Positions 8,146 through 16,912 of a DNA stretch of 64,000 nt are shown piece after piece. Position 1 is the first letter of the stretch; each line of letters starts with the position of its first letter. The DNA is from Paracoccus hibiscisoli. GTDB taxonomy: Bacteria; Pseudomonadota; Alphaproteobacteria; Rhodobacterales; Rhodobacteraceae. The stretch is from positions 62,001-126,000 of the forward strand of contig NZ_SUNH01000011.1 in NCBI RefSeq assembly GCF_005048265.1, given 5' to 3'. Made by a program: the position numbers and the translations under genes. The notes under the pieces are model-generated. The model ran no database searches. It was not told where the DNA came from and was given only the letters and a program-made list of their open reading frames with translations.

Positions 8146-9843
8146 ATGACCCCGTTCACCGAAATCGCGCTGTTGCTGGTCCTGGCCTCGGGGGTGGGTC
8201 TGCTGGGGGTGCTGCTGCGCCAGCCGCTGATCGTGGGCTTTATCGCGGTCGGGCTGCTGGCCGGTCCCTCGGCCTTGGATCTGGTGCATTCCGAGGCCCA
8301 GATCGAGCTCTTGGCCGAACTGGGCATCGCGGTGCTGCTGTTTCTGGTCGGCATCAAGCTGGACGTGACGCTGATCCGGTCGCTTGGGGCGGTGGCCGTG
8401 GTGACGGGGCTGGGGCAGGTCGCGTTCACGGCCTTCTTCGGCTATCTGATCGGGCTGGGCCTGGGGCTGGACCATGTCACCAGCCTGTATGTCGCGGTGG
8501 CGCTGACGTTTTCCTCGACCATCATCATCGTCAAGCTGCTGTCGGACAAGCGCGAGATCGACGCGCTGCACGGCCAGATCGCCCTGGGGTTCCTGATCGT
8601 GCAGGATCTGGTGGTGGTTCTGGCGATGATCGTGCTGTCCGCCATCGGCATCGGCGCGGGCGGCGGGGGCGGAACCGTGCTGACGGTCCTGGCGGCAGGG
8701 GTGGGGATGCTGCTGGCCGTCATCGTCTTCGTGCGCTATCTGGCCGATCCGCTGACGGCGCGCCTGGCGCGGACGCCCGAACTGCTGGTCATCTGTTCGA
8801 TCGCCCTGGCGGCAATGTTTGCGGCATTGGGCGACGCGGTGGGCCTGGGCAAGGAGGTCGGCGGCCTGATGGCGGGCATCGCGCTGGCATCGACCCCCTT
8901 CCGCGAGACCATCTCGGCGCGGCTGGTGCCGCTGCGGGACTTTCTGCTGCTGTTCTTCTTCATCGCGCTTGGGGCGACGCTGGATCTGTCGCTGCTGGGT
9001 GGGCATCTGCTGGGCGCGGCGATGCTGTCGCTGTTCGTGCTGATCGGCAACCCCCTGATCGTGCTGATCATCATGGGCGCGCTTGGCTATCGCAAGCGGA
9101 CGGGCTTTCTGGCCGGGCTGACCGTCGCGCAGATCAGCGAGTTCTCTCTGATCTTCGTCGCGATGGGGGTCAGCCTGGGGCATGTCGGCCCCGATGCCCT
9201 GGGGCTGGTCACCATGGTCGGCATCGTGACCATCGCGGCCTCGACCTACATGATCACCTTTTCGCACCACCTCTATGCACTGTGCGAGCCGCTTCTGGGC
9301 GTGTTCGAGCGTCGCGGAACCCCGCGCGAGGCCACCCGCAGCGATGACCGTCCGGCGCCCGCCGTCGACGTGGTCATCCTGGGCCTGGGCCGCTTTGGCA
9401 CCGCTTTGGGGATGCGCCTGCAGCGGCGCGGCCTGTCCGTGCTGGGCGTCGATTTCAACCCCCAGGCCGTGCGCCGCTGGCAGGATCTGGGCCTGCAGGC
9501 CGAGTTCGGCGATGCCAGCGACCCCGAATACATGGCGGGCCTTGATCTGGCGGGAACGCGCTGGATCGTCGCGACCATCCCGGTCCACCCCACCGGTCTG
9601 AGCCACGAGGATATCCGCACGACCGTCATCCAGCTGGCACAGGCGGCGGGGTTCACGGGCAGGATCGCGGCGACCGCGCATGACGCCTCCGAGACGCGGA
9701 TGATGCTGTCTGCCGGCGCCCATCTGGTGCTGGAGCCGTTCCAGGATGCCGCCGATCAGGCGGTCGACCTACTGTGCGGCGGCGGCCAGCGCCAGCGCCT
9801 GCCCGTGCCGCCCCTCCCCGGAGAGGAGCCTGCTGCCGGTTGA
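8146..9843 (+). CDS. CPA2-family cation:proton antiporter with RCK/TrkA-N domain
   Basis: 565-residue inner-membrane exchanger of the KefB/KefC class (K+ or Na+ against H+). Residues 1 to about 385 hold around 12 hydrophobic segments, with ALTFSSTIIIVKLLSDKREID and the FLIVQDLVVV helix that carries the ion-binding Asp. The cytoplasmic C-terminus is an RCK nucleotide-binding domain (VVILGLGRFGTALG, GDASDPEYM). ATG at 8146 gives the usual N-terminus; a frame start at 8098 would run through the hairpin after pcaB. It stands alone between the pca and DMSP blocks. Ion specificity and gating ligand cannot be read from sequence. Confidence 0.86.
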   Translation: MTPFTEIALLLVLASGVGLLGVLLRQPLIVGFIAVGLLAGPSALDLVHSEAQIELLAELGIAVLLFLVGIKLDVTLIRSLGAVAVVTGLGQVAFTAFFGYLIGLGLGLDHVTSLYVAVALTFSSTIIIVKLLSDKREIDALHGQIALGFLIVQDLVVVLAMIVLSAIGIGAGGGGGTVLTVLAAGVGMLLAVIVFVRYLADPLTARLARTPELLVICSIALAAMFAALGDAVGLGKEVGGLMAGIALASTPFRETISARLVPLRDFLLLFFFIALGATLDLSLLGGHLLGAAMLSLFVLIGNPLIVLIIMGALGYRKRTGFLAGLTVAQISEFSLIFVAMGVSLGHVGPDALGLVTMVGIVTIAASTYMITFSHHLYALCEPLLGVFERRGTPREATRSDDRPAPAVDVVILGLGRFGTALGMRLQRRGLSVLGVDFNPQAVRRWQDLGLQAEFGDASDPEYMAGLDLAGTRWIVATIPVHPTGLSHEDIRTTVIQLAQAAGFTGRIAATAHDASETRMMLSAGAHLVLEPFQDAADQAVDLLCGGGQRQRLPVPPLPGEEPAAG

Positions 9844-9893
9844 CGGTCCCCCGGACGGATCTTGCCGATGCCCCTGTCGCCAAGGGGCCACTG

Positions 9894-9920
9894 CTGCGGG
9901 CGGGCCTGCTGCCCCCGCAG
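9894..9920. terminator. Hairpin after antiporter gene
   Basis: Stem CTGCGGG / CCCGCAG (9894-9900 with 9914-9920) lies 50 bases after the antiporter stop. There is no T-run. The rest of the 288-base gap to the BCCT gene shows no convincing open frame or riboswitch. Confidence 0.35.
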
Positions 9921-10131
9921 GCTCTCCGATCGCCGCGTTGCGCGCGCGGTGGCGTCCCGACGCGCGAACCGGTCGCAAAAGAGATACCGCCCATCCCCCT
10001 TCAATGCCAAGATAGGCGCTGACAAAAGGGAACCGGGCGTCCGTCAGGACCTTTCCTGTCGTCGCCACGGCAGACCGGCCCGCGCAACGAGGCCGGATGA
10101 CGGGCGCGACCCCGGAGGCGCAAAGGAGTAC

Positions 10132-11856
10132 ATGGTGCCAAGTGACGACAAAATCGGTCCTCCCCTGACGGAACTGGACATCAATACCACCACGGGCGGG
10201 TTCTATGACGGGTTCTCGATCGCGGTGACCGTCCCGGCCAAGATCATCATCTCGGTCATCGTGGTCTGGGCGATCTTCTGGCCGATCCAGTCGGGCGCGA
10301 TCCTGAACGGGCTGAACGGCCTGATCCTGCAGAACTTTGCCGCCTGGTACATCTGGGTGGTCGCGTTCTTCATCGTCGTGTGCTTTGTGCTAGCGGTCTG
10401 GCCCGCCTCGGCGCGGCTGAACCTGGGCGTGGAGGGCGAACAGCCGGAATTCACGCGGTTTTCCTGGTTTTCGATGATGTTCGGGGCGGGGATCGGGGTG
10501 GGCATGCTGACCTGGGCCGTGGCCGAACCCGTCACGCATCTGGGCACCAGCCCCGAGACGATCATGGGCCTGACCACCGCGGGCGACGCCGACAACGTGG
10601 CGATGGCCTTCAAGTGGTCGTTCCTGCATTGGGGGTTCAGCGCATGGGCCTGCTATGCGATCTGCGGGCTGTCGCTGGCCTATTTCAGCTATCGCCGGGG
10701 GCTGCCGCTGACCATCCGGTCAGGGCTGACGCCGCTGTTCGGCCAAAGGCTGGCGGGACCTCTGGGCCATGTCATCGACATCGTGGCGGTGGTGGCCACC
10801 ATCCTGGGCGTGGCGCAGACGCTTGGCTTTGGGGTCGATCAGCTGGTGGCGGGCCTGACGCGGATCGGCTTTGGCGGCCTGGTCGACACCGATGGGGGGG
10901 CAACCACGACCGGCATCATCGTGGCGCTGGCGGTCATCATGGGCCTGTCCACGCTGTCGGCGCTGTCGGGCGTGGGTCGCGGCATCAAGTGGCTGTCGAA
11001 CCTGAACATGGGCCTGTCCATCCTGTTGCTGGGCTTTCTGATGATCTTTGGCGCGACGTGGTTCGGGCTGAACGCGATGGTCACGGGGCTGTGGCACTAT
11101 GTCATCAGCCTGCCGCAGATGAGCGTCAACGTCTTCCGCTCCGACGGGGTCGAGGGGTCCGAGGCCTTTCTGCTGGCGCAATGGCAGGGCTGGTGGCCGG
11201 TCTTCTACTGGGCATGGTGGATCGCATTCGCGCCCTTCGTGGGACTGTTTCTGGCGCGCATCTCGCGCGGGCGGACGGTGCGGGAATTCGTGCTGGGCGC
11301 GCTGATCGTGCCAGCGCTGATGTGTTTCGTCTGGTTCTCCTGGGCGGGCGGCACGGCCATCGACCTGGAGCTGAACGGCGGCGCGAACGGCGTCATCTTC
11401 GACGCGGCAAACGGCGACAAGATCTTTGCCATGACCGAGTTCATGCTGGCACCCATCGCCACCTGGCTGGCCTGGGGCATGGCGGTGCTGATCGTGGTGC
11501 TGCTGCTGACCTTCCTGGTCACCTCGGCCGATTCCGCGGTGCTGATCGTGAACACGATCAACGCCGCCGGGGATGAGGGGCCGAAATCGCGCCCGCATAT
11601 CCTGTTCTGGGGCGCGGCGCTGGCGATGGTGGTGGCGGGGCTGCTGATCTCGGGCGGGACGACGGCGATCCAGACCGCGATGGTCATCGGGGCGCTGCCG
11701 TTCTCGGTGGTGATGGTGCTGATGGCCGTCGCCCTGCTGAAGGCCATCTATAACGATACCCGCCGCGCGCGGGCGGGCGTCCCCTCGACCCATGACAAGA
11801 TCGAGGGCGCCACGGCCAACGGCGCGCCTTCGGGCCTGGGCATGCCCGCCCAGTAA
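10132..11856 (+). CDS. BCCT-family betaine/choline/DMSP transporter
   Basis: 574-residue sodium- or proton-coupled symporter for quaternary ammonium or sulfonium compounds. Family marks are FSWFSMMFGAGIGVGMLTWA, the aromatic core WWPVFYWAWWIAFAPFVGLF and ISRGRTVREF. Start ATG 10132 is set by an AAAGGAG ribosome site 5-10 bases upstream; the frame is open further up but has no better start. About 12 membrane segments are visible, with a short C-terminal tail lacking the long osmosensor of BetP. Being upstream of dmdA, DMSP uptake is the likely role; glycine betaine or choline remain possible. Confidence 0.9.
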   Translation: MVPSDDKIGPPLTELDINTTTGGFYDGFSIAVTVPAKIIISVIVVWAIFWPIQSGAILNGLNGLILQNFAAWYIWVVAFFIVVCFVLAVWPASARLNLGVEGEQPEFTRFSWFSMMFGAGIGVGMLTWAVAEPVTHLGTSPETIMGLTTAGDADNVAMAFKWSFLHWGFSAWACYAICGLSLAYFSYRRGLPLTIRSGLTPLFGQRLAGPLGHVIDIVAVVATILGVAQTLGFGVDQLVAGLTRIGFGGLVDTDGGATTTGIIVALAVIMGLSTLSALSGVGRGIKWLSNLNMGLSILLLGFLMIFGATWFGLNAMVTGLWHYVISLPQMSVNVFRSDGVEGSEAFLLAQWQGWWPVFYWAWWIAFAPFVGLFLARISRGRTVREFVLGALIVPALMCFVWFSWAGGTAIDLELNGGANGVIFDAANGDKIFAMTEFMLAPIATWLAWGMAVLIVVLLLTFLVTSADSAVLIVNTINAAGDEGPKSRPHILFWGAALAMVVAGLLISGGTTAIQTAMVIGALPFSVVMVLMAVALLKAIYNDTRRARAGVPSTHDKIEGATANGAPSGLGMPAQ

Positions 11857-11863
11857 CCGCCCC

Positions 11864-11897
11864 GTGCCGGGGTGCGGCGCAGGCCGTGCCCCGGCAC
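11864..11897. terminator. Hairpin after BCCT gene
   Basis: Perfect 9-bp stem GTGCCGGGG (11864-11872) with CCCCGGCAC (11889-11897) and a 16-base loop, starting 8 bases after the transporter stop. There is no T-tract. It probably separates the transporter transcript from the regulator. Confidence 0.5.
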
Positions 11898-11974
11898 CGA
11901 GGCCGGTTGCACAATCCGCGCCCACCGTGTTGAGAATGCCTGCGTCGGGCATGGTTGATGCGGGGGGCCAAGGG

Positions 11975-12466
11975 ATGAGCAGACCAGGTCTTGATGCGAC
12001 GGATATCCGCATCCTGGCGGCCGTCCAGGCGCATGGACAGCTGAGCAAGGCCCGCCTGGCCGAGATCGTGAACCTGTCGCCCACCCCCTGCTGGGCGCGG
12101 CTGAGCAGGTTGAAATCGGCCGGGCTGATTCGCGGCTATCACGCGGATCTGGCGCTGGATCGCATCGTCAGCTTCTCGCAGGTGATCGTGACGGTATCGC
12201 TGTCGCAGCATCGCAAGGTCGATTTCGACCGCTTCGAAAGCCATATCCGCAGCCTGGCCGAGGTGACCGACTGCATCGCGACCGGCGGCGGCATGGACTA
12301 TGTCCTGACGGTCATCACCCCCAACCTGGCGGCCTTTCAGGCGCTGATGGAGACCCTGCTGGAGGCAGAACTGGGGATACAGCGCTACATGACCTATATC
12401 GTCACGCGGCAGGTGAAATCGACGCGGCCCGATCTGGCGGCGCTGTCCCGCCCGGCCACGGGCTGA
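11975..12466 (+). CDS. Lrp/AsnC-family transcriptional regulator
   Basis: 163-residue feast/famine regulator: N-terminal helix-turn-helix (DIRILAAVQAHGQLSKARLA, then SPTPCWARLSRLKSAGLIRG) and a C-terminal RAM ligand domain with GGGMDYVLTVI. The chosen ATG 11975 has GGGGGG then AAGGG upstream; ATGs at 11936 and 11951 are in frame and possible. It lies between the putative DMSP importer and dmdA on the same strand, so it may sense DMSP or a breakdown product and control one or both. That role is inference from position. The following 198-base gap holds the dmdA promoter region, in which I recognise no defined operator. Confidence 0.85.
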   Translation: MSRPGLDATDIRILAAVQAHGQLSKARLAEIVNLSPTPCWARLSRLKSAGLIRGYHADLALDRIVSFSQVIVTVSLSQHRKVDFDRFESHIRSLAEVTDCIATGGGMDYVLTVITPNLAAFQALMETLLEAELGIQRYMTYIVTRQVKSTRPDLAALSRPATG

Positions 12467-12664
12467 ACGGGCGCGGCCCCTATCGGGCGCACCCGGGGGA
12501 AACGGCGGCCGAACGGTCCGCGCGCCCCCGCAAGAACAGTCCAACCGGACGCATCAGCGGGCGTTTTCAGTCCGCACGGCCCCCCGATCCGCGCTTAGAT
12601 CGACGCAGCGCCCTGGGCATCGCCGGGCTGCTTCGGCCCCATATTCCGCGCAGGACAACGACAG

Positions 12665-13807
12665 ATGACGCAGACAGATGATTTCGGCTTCGGCACGCAG
12701 ATCCGCAAATCCCCCTATTTCGACGCGACGGTGCGGTGGGGGGCCACGGGGTTCTCGGTCTATAACCACATGTATATCCCGCGCGATTTCGGCGACCCGG
12801 TGCAGAACTTCTGGAACCTGATCAATGACGCGATCCTGTGTGACGTGGCCGTCGAACGCCAGGTCGAGATCACCGGCCCCGACGCGGCGCGGTTCGTGCA
12901 GATGCTGACGCCGCGCGACCTGTCGAAAATGGCGGTGGGACAGTGCAAATACGTGCTGATCACCAATGCCCAGGGCGGCATCCTGAACGACCCGATCCTG
13001 TTGCGGCTGGCGGAAAACCATTTCTGGATATCGCTGGCGGACAGTGACATCCTGCTGTGGGCGCAGGGGGTTGCGGTGCATTCGGGAATGGACGTCACGA
13101 TCAGAGAGCCGGACGTGTCGCCGCTGCAGCTGCAGGGGCCGAAATCGGGCGCGGTGATGCGCGCGCTGTTCGGCGACGATATCATGGACCTGCGCTATTA
13201 CTGGCTGCGCCGGGTCGAGCTGGACGGCATCCCGCTGATCGTGTCGCGCACCGGCTGGTCCAGCGAGCTGGGATACGAGCTGTATCTGCAGGACGGCAGC
13301 CGCGGCGACGATCTGTGGGAAAAGATCATGGCCGCGGGCGTGCCTTTGGGGCTGAAGCCGGGGCATACCTCCTCCATCCGGCGGATCGAGGGGGGGATGC
13401 TGTCCTATCACGCCGATGCCGATATCGACACCAACCCCTATGAACTGGGGCTGGACCGCCTGGTCAACCTGGAGATCGAGGCCGATTTCATCGGCAAGGA
13501 CGCGCTGCGCCGGATCAAGTCCAATGGTCCGACCCGCCGCCAGGTCGGCCTGGTGATCGAGGGCGCGCCGCTGAGCGGTCCGAACACCACCTTCTGGCCC
13601 GTCTCGAACGGGGACCGGACCGTGGGCAAGGTCACCTCGGCCATCCATTCGCCGCGACTTGGCCAGAACATCGCGCTGGCGATGCTGTCGACCGATGCGG
13701 CGCAGATCGGCGCGCGGGTCCAGGTTCAAACCCGGACCGGCCTGCTGGACGCCACCATCGTCGAACGGCCCTTCTACGACCCGAAAAAGACCATCGCCGC
13801 CGCCTGA
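12665..13807 (+). CDS. dmdA: Dimethylsulfoniopropionate demethylase
   Basis: 380-residue GcvT-fold enzyme that moves one methyl from DMSP to tetrahydrofolate, giving methylmercaptopropionate and 5-methyl-THF. The N-terminus (GFGTQIRKSPYFDATVRWGA then FSVYNHMYIPRDF) matches DmdA, not glycine-cleavage T protein. Also present are GQCKYVLITNAQGGILNDP, SRTGWSSELGYELYLQDG and the C-terminal VTSAIHSPRLGQNIALAML. Length is that of DmdA. AGGAC sits upstream of ATG 12665. A methylene-THF reductase and an acyl-CoA ligase downstream fit disposal of both products, which raises confidence that this is DmdA and not another methyltransferase. Confidence 0.9.
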   Translation: MTQTDDFGFGTQIRKSPYFDATVRWGATGFSVYNHMYIPRDFGDPVQNFWNLINDAILCDVAVERQVEITGPDAARFVQMLTPRDLSKMAVGQCKYVLITNAQGGILNDPILLRLAENHFWISLADSDILLWAQGVAVHSGMDVTIREPDVSPLQLQGPKSGAVMRALFGDDIMDLRYYWLRRVELDGIPLIVSRTGWSSELGYELYLQDGSRGDDLWEKIMAAGVPLGLKPGHTSSIRRIEGGMLSYHADADIDTNPYELGLDRLVNLEIEADFIGKDALRRIKSNGPTRRQVGLVIEGAPLSGPNTTFWPVSNGDRTVGKVTSAIHSPRLGQNIALAMLSTDAAQIGARVQVQTRTGLLDATIVERPFYDPKKTIAAA

Positions 13808-13836
13808 ACCGCCACCCCGATCAAGGAACACGGGAC

Positions 13837-14643
13837 ATGTCACATCCGGGAGACCCCATCCTGCTGCACGACCTGGACCGGGCCGGCATCCTGCGCCTGA
13901 CCCTGAACGACGTGCCCCGCCGCAACGCCCTGTCCGAGGAGATGCTGGAGGCGCTGGCCACGGCCCTGGCGCAGGCCGGCACCGATCCGGCGGTGCGGGT
14001 GATCGTGCTGGCCGCGATGGGGCCCGCCTTCTGCGCGGGCCACGACCTGAAACAGCTGACCGCGGCGCGGGACGCCCCCGATGGCGGACGTGCCTATTTC
14101 GCGCGGATCATGGCGCTGTGTTCGGGCGTCATGCAGGCCATCCTGGCCTGCCCCAGACCCGTCATCGCCGAAGTCACAGGCGTCGCCACCGCCGCCGGAT
14201 GCCAGCTGGTCGCCAGCTGCGATCTGGCCATTGCGGCCGATGATGCCCGCTTCAGCACGCCGGGGGTGCATATCGGGCTGTTCTGCTCTACGCCAATGGT
14301 CGCGCTGTCGCGCAACGTCGCCCCCAAGCACGCGATGGAGATGCTGCTGACCGGCGACATGACATCCGCGGCGCGCGCGGCCGAAATCGGGCTGATCAAC
14401 CGCGCCGTGCCCCCCGCCGACCTGCGCGGCGCCGTGATGGAGATGGCCGCCCGCATTGCGTCGAAATCGGGCATGACCCTGGCCGTGGGCAAGCGCGCCT
14501 TTTATGAACAGCGCGAGATGCCGCTGGCGCAGGCCTATGACCACGCATCCCAGGTGATGGTCCGCAACATGCTGGCCCGCGACGCGCAGGAGGGCATCGG
14601 CGCCTTCATCGAAAAGCGCGCGCCCGAATGGCAGGACTGCTGA
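13837..14643 (+). CDS. Crotonase-superfamily protein lacking both catalytic glutamates
   Basis: 268-residue enoyl-CoA hydratase/isomerase fold. The oxyanion-hole loop FCAGHDLKQL is present. At the two places where hydratases carry catalytic Glu, this protein has GCQLVASCDLA (Gln) and TPGVHIGLFCSTP (Gly). It therefore resembles the ECHDC3-like group more than DmdD or classical hydratases. It lies 29 bases after dmdA and 4 bases before the acyl-CoA ligase gene, so it should act on a CoA thioester from DMSP or a related acid. A simple hydration mechanism is doubtful; thioester hydrolysis or another crotonase reaction is possible. Confidence 0.82.
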   Translation: MSHPGDPILLHDLDRAGILRLTLNDVPRRNALSEEMLEALATALAQAGTDPAVRVIVLAAMGPAFCAGHDLKQLTAARDAPDGGRAYFARIMALCSGVMQAILACPRPVIAEVTGVATAAGCQLVASCDLAIAADDARFSTPGVHIGLFCSTPMVALSRNVAPKHAMEMLLTGDMTSAARAAEIGLINRAVPPADLRGAVMEMAARIASKSGMTLAVGKRAFYEQREMPLAQAYDHASQVMVRNMLARDAQEGIGAFIEKRAPEWQDC

Positions 14644-14647
14644 CGCC

Positions 14648-16330
14648 ATGGGCCCCAACCCCTATGACATCGGGCTGGACCGCAACCCGGCCAATCACCA
14701 GCCGCTGACGCCCCTGACCTTTCTGGAACGCGCCGCCAGCGTCTTTCCGGACCATGTGGCGATCGTGCATGGCGCCATCCGCCGCAGCTATCGCGATTTC
14801 TACGCGCGGGCGCGGCGGCTGGCCTCGGCGCTGGCGGGGGTCGGGGTGGGGCGCGGCGACACGGTGTCGGTGCTGCTGCCCAATGTGCCCGCCATGCTGG
14901 AGGCGCATTACGGCGTCCCGATGAGCGGCGCGGTCCTGCATTCGATCAACACGCGGCTGGATGCGGCGATCATCGCCTTTCAGCTGGACCATGCCGGGTC
15001 GCGCGTGGTGATCGTCGATGCCGAGTTCCTGCCTCTGCTGCGTCAGGCGCTGGATCTGGCGCAGGGGACGCCGCTGGTCGTCGTCAGCGTTGATCCGGAA
15101 TGTCCGGGCCCGCCCGTCGCCGTCGATGCCATGGACTATGACCGGTTTCTGGACGGGGGCGATCCGGCATTCGCATGGCTGATGCCGCTGGACGAATGGG
15201 ACGCCATTTCGATCAACTATACCTCGGGGACGACGGGCGATCCCAAGGGGGTCGTGTCGCATCATCGCGGCGCGTATCTGCTGGCGCAGGGCAACGTCCT
15301 GACCACGGCGATGGGCAAGCACGCGGTCTATCTGTGGACCCTGCCGATGTTTCACTGCAACGGCTGGTGCTTTCCCTGGACGCTGTCGGCGGTGCTCGGC
15401 ACCCATGTCTGCCTGCGGCAGGTGCGGGCCGAACCGATCTGGGCGGCGCTGGCCGATCTGGGGGTGACGCATCTGTGCGGGGCGCCCATCGTGATGTCGC
15501 TGCTGATCGGGGCCGGGCCGGGCATCCGCCGCGACCTGGACCGCCCGGTGCAGTTCATGACCGCCGCCGCCCCCCCACCCGAAAAGGTACTGGCCGACAT
15601 GCGCGATGCCGGGTTCGAGGTGACGCATCTATATGGGCTGACCGAAACCTATGGCCCGGCGGTGGTCAACGACTGGCATGCCGACTGGTCGGACCTGCCG
15701 CCTGACCGGCAGGCGGCGCTCAAGGCGCGCCAGGGCGTGCGCTATCTGCCGCTGGAGGGGCTGGACGTGCTGGACCCCGACACCATGCAGCCCGTGCCCC
15801 GCGATGGCCGGACCATCGGAGAGGTCATGTTCCGCGGCAATGTCGTGATGAAGGGCTATTTCCGCAACCCTGCCGCCACGGCGGAGGCGTTCCGGGGCGG
15901 GTGGTTTCATTCGGGCGATCTGGGCGTGATCCACCCCGACGGCTATGTCCAGCTGAAGGACCGGTCCAAGGACATCATCATCTCGGGCGGCGAGAATATC
16001 TCCTCCATCGAGGTCGAGGAGGCGCTGTATCGCCACCCCGCCGTCGCCGTCTGCGCGGTGGTGGCCATGCCCTGCGACACGTGGGGCGAACGGCCCTGCG
16101 CCTTTGTCGAGCTGGCCCCCGACGCGCAGGTCGACGCGCAGGTCGACGCCCCGGCCCTGCTGGCGTGGTGTCGGGCGCATCTGGCCCCCTACAAGATCCC
16201 GGCGCGGGTGGTCTTTGCGCCGGTCCCGCGCACATCGACCGGCAAGATCCAGAAATTCGTGCTGCGCGACGCGGCGCGGCGGATGGCGGCGGACGCAACC
16301 GCGCCGCACCCGGCCACGGATCGGGGCTGA
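14648..16330 (+). CDS. AMP-dependent acyl-CoA ligase, candidate MMPA-CoA ligase (DmdB-like)
   Basis: 560-residue adenylate-forming ligase. Motifs: the P-loop YTSGTTGDPKGV, MFHCNGWCFPW, LYGLTETYGP, GWFHSGDLGVIHPDGYVQL, KDIIISGGENISSIEVEE and the catalytic Lys in PRTSTGKIQKF. It belongs to the medium-chain/AlkK-like group that includes DmdB, which activates 3-methylmercaptopropionate. Co-location with dmdA supports that substrate, but short or medium fatty acids are equally compatible with the motifs. dmdC is not in the window. A 12-bp tandem duplication sits in the C-terminal domain. Confidence 0.85.
   Translation: MGPNPYDIGLDRNPANHQPLTPLTFLERAASVFPDHVAIVHGAIRRSYRDFYARARRLASALAGVGVGRGDTVSVLLPNVPAMLEAHYGVPMSGAVLHSINTRLDAAIIAFQLDHAGSRVVIVDAEFLPLLRQALDLAQGTPLVVVSVDPECPGPPVAVDAMDYDRFLDGGDPAFAWLMPLDEWDAISINYTSGTTGDPKGVVSHHRGAYLLAQGNVLTTAMGKHAVYLWTLPMFHCNGWCFPWTLSAVLGTHVCLRQVRAEPIWAALADLGVTHLCGAPIVMSLLIGAGPGIRRDLDRPVQFMTAAAPPPEKVLADMRDAGFEVTHLYGLTETYGPAVVNDWHADWSDLPPDRQAALKARQGVRYLPLEGLDVLDPDTMQPVPRDGRTIGEVMFRGNVVMKGYFRNPAATAEAFRGGWFHSGDLGVIHPDGYVQLKDRSKDIIISGGENISSIEVEEALYRHPAVAVCAVVAMPCDTWGERPCAFVELAPDAQVDAQVDAPALLAWCRAHLAPYKIPARVVFAPVPRTSTGKIQKFVLRDAARRMAADATAPHPATDRG
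16121..16144 (+). repeat. 12-bp tandem duplication inside the acyl-CoA ligase gene
   Basis: GACGCGCAGGTC occurs twice back to back, giving the peptide DAQVDAQV. It keeps the frame and lies on a surface linker before DAPALLAWCRAHLAPYKIP, so it is probably harmless replication slippage. Confidence 0.85.
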
Positions 16331-16333
16331 GCG

Positions 16334-16912
16334 ATGGAGCGCATCCGCACCTTCGCCGTGCGCCATGCCCGGGCCTTTGAATGGGTCTATGTCCGGTTCG
16401 AACGCGCGCTGGTGGCGATGGACCCGCTGTTCCGGCGCATCGGTTACGACCGGCTGGAACGCCCGGTCGCGGCGGTCGAAAAGCTGACCAAGGGCCTGCT
16501 GTTCGACTGTCGGATGTGCGGGCAGTGCGTGCTGTCGTCGACCGGCATGTCGTGCCCAATGAACTGCCCCAAGACCCTGCGCAACGGCCCCTGCGGCGGC
16601 GTGCGGCCCGGCGGGTTCTGCGAGGTCAAGCCGCAGATGCGCTGTGTCTGGGTCATGGCGTGGGAGGGGGCGGCCCGCATGCGCGGCGGCGGCCAGATCA
16701 GCGATGTCCAGCCGCCGGTGAACCGTGCCCTGGAGGGGTCGTCATCCTGGCTGCGGGTCGCGCGCGAAAAGGCCGCGATGCCCGGCGGGCCGACCGACGC
16801 GCCGCGCGACACCATCGCCCGCGCCTTTCCCCGCGCCCGCGCCCATGAGCCCGCCGCGGCCCCCCTGGCCCCCGAACCGCTCCGCGCCAGCGACCGGGGC
16901 GTCGGGCGATGA
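16334..16912 (+). CDS. Methylenetetrahydrofolate reductase C-terminal Cys-rich protein
   Basis: 192-residue protein with the Cys cluster CRMCGQCVLSSTGMSCPMNC, then CPKTLRNGPCGG and GGFCEVKPQMRC, characteristic of the MTHFR_C family that partners a catalytic MetF subunit and probably binds metal or an Fe-S cluster. The tail from about residue 120 is low-complexity and rich in Ala, Pro and Arg. It starts 3 bases after the ligase stop and overlaps the reductase gene by 4 bp. With that partner it should form a two-subunit MTHFR unlike the NADH-linked single MetF of E. coli; the electron carrier is unknown. Confidence 0.85.
   Translation: MERIRTFAVRHARAFEWVYVRFERALVAMDPLFRRIGYDRLERPVAAVEKLTKGLLFDCRMCGQCVLSSTGMSCPMNCPKTLRNGPCGGVRPGGFCEVKPQMRCVWVMAWEGAARMRGGGQISDVQPPVNRALEGSSSWLRVAREKAAMPGGPTDAPRDTIARAFPRARAHEPAAAPLAPEPLRASDRGVGR

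Noticed and set aside
10081..10131. Possible riboswitch ahead of the BCCT gene
   Set aside because: The GACCCCGGAGGCGCAAAGGAG stretch does not fit glycine, SAM, SAH or guanidine riboswitch cores that I can recall; it is mostly a ribosome site.
13837..14643. Naming the crotonase DmdD
   Set aside because: Both catalytic glutamates expected of DmdD are absent, so the specific name is not supported.
16121..16144. Tandem duplication as a sign of a broken ligase gene
   Set aside because: The repeat is 12 bp, keeps the frame and lies outside the catalytic motifs, which are all present downstream and upstream.
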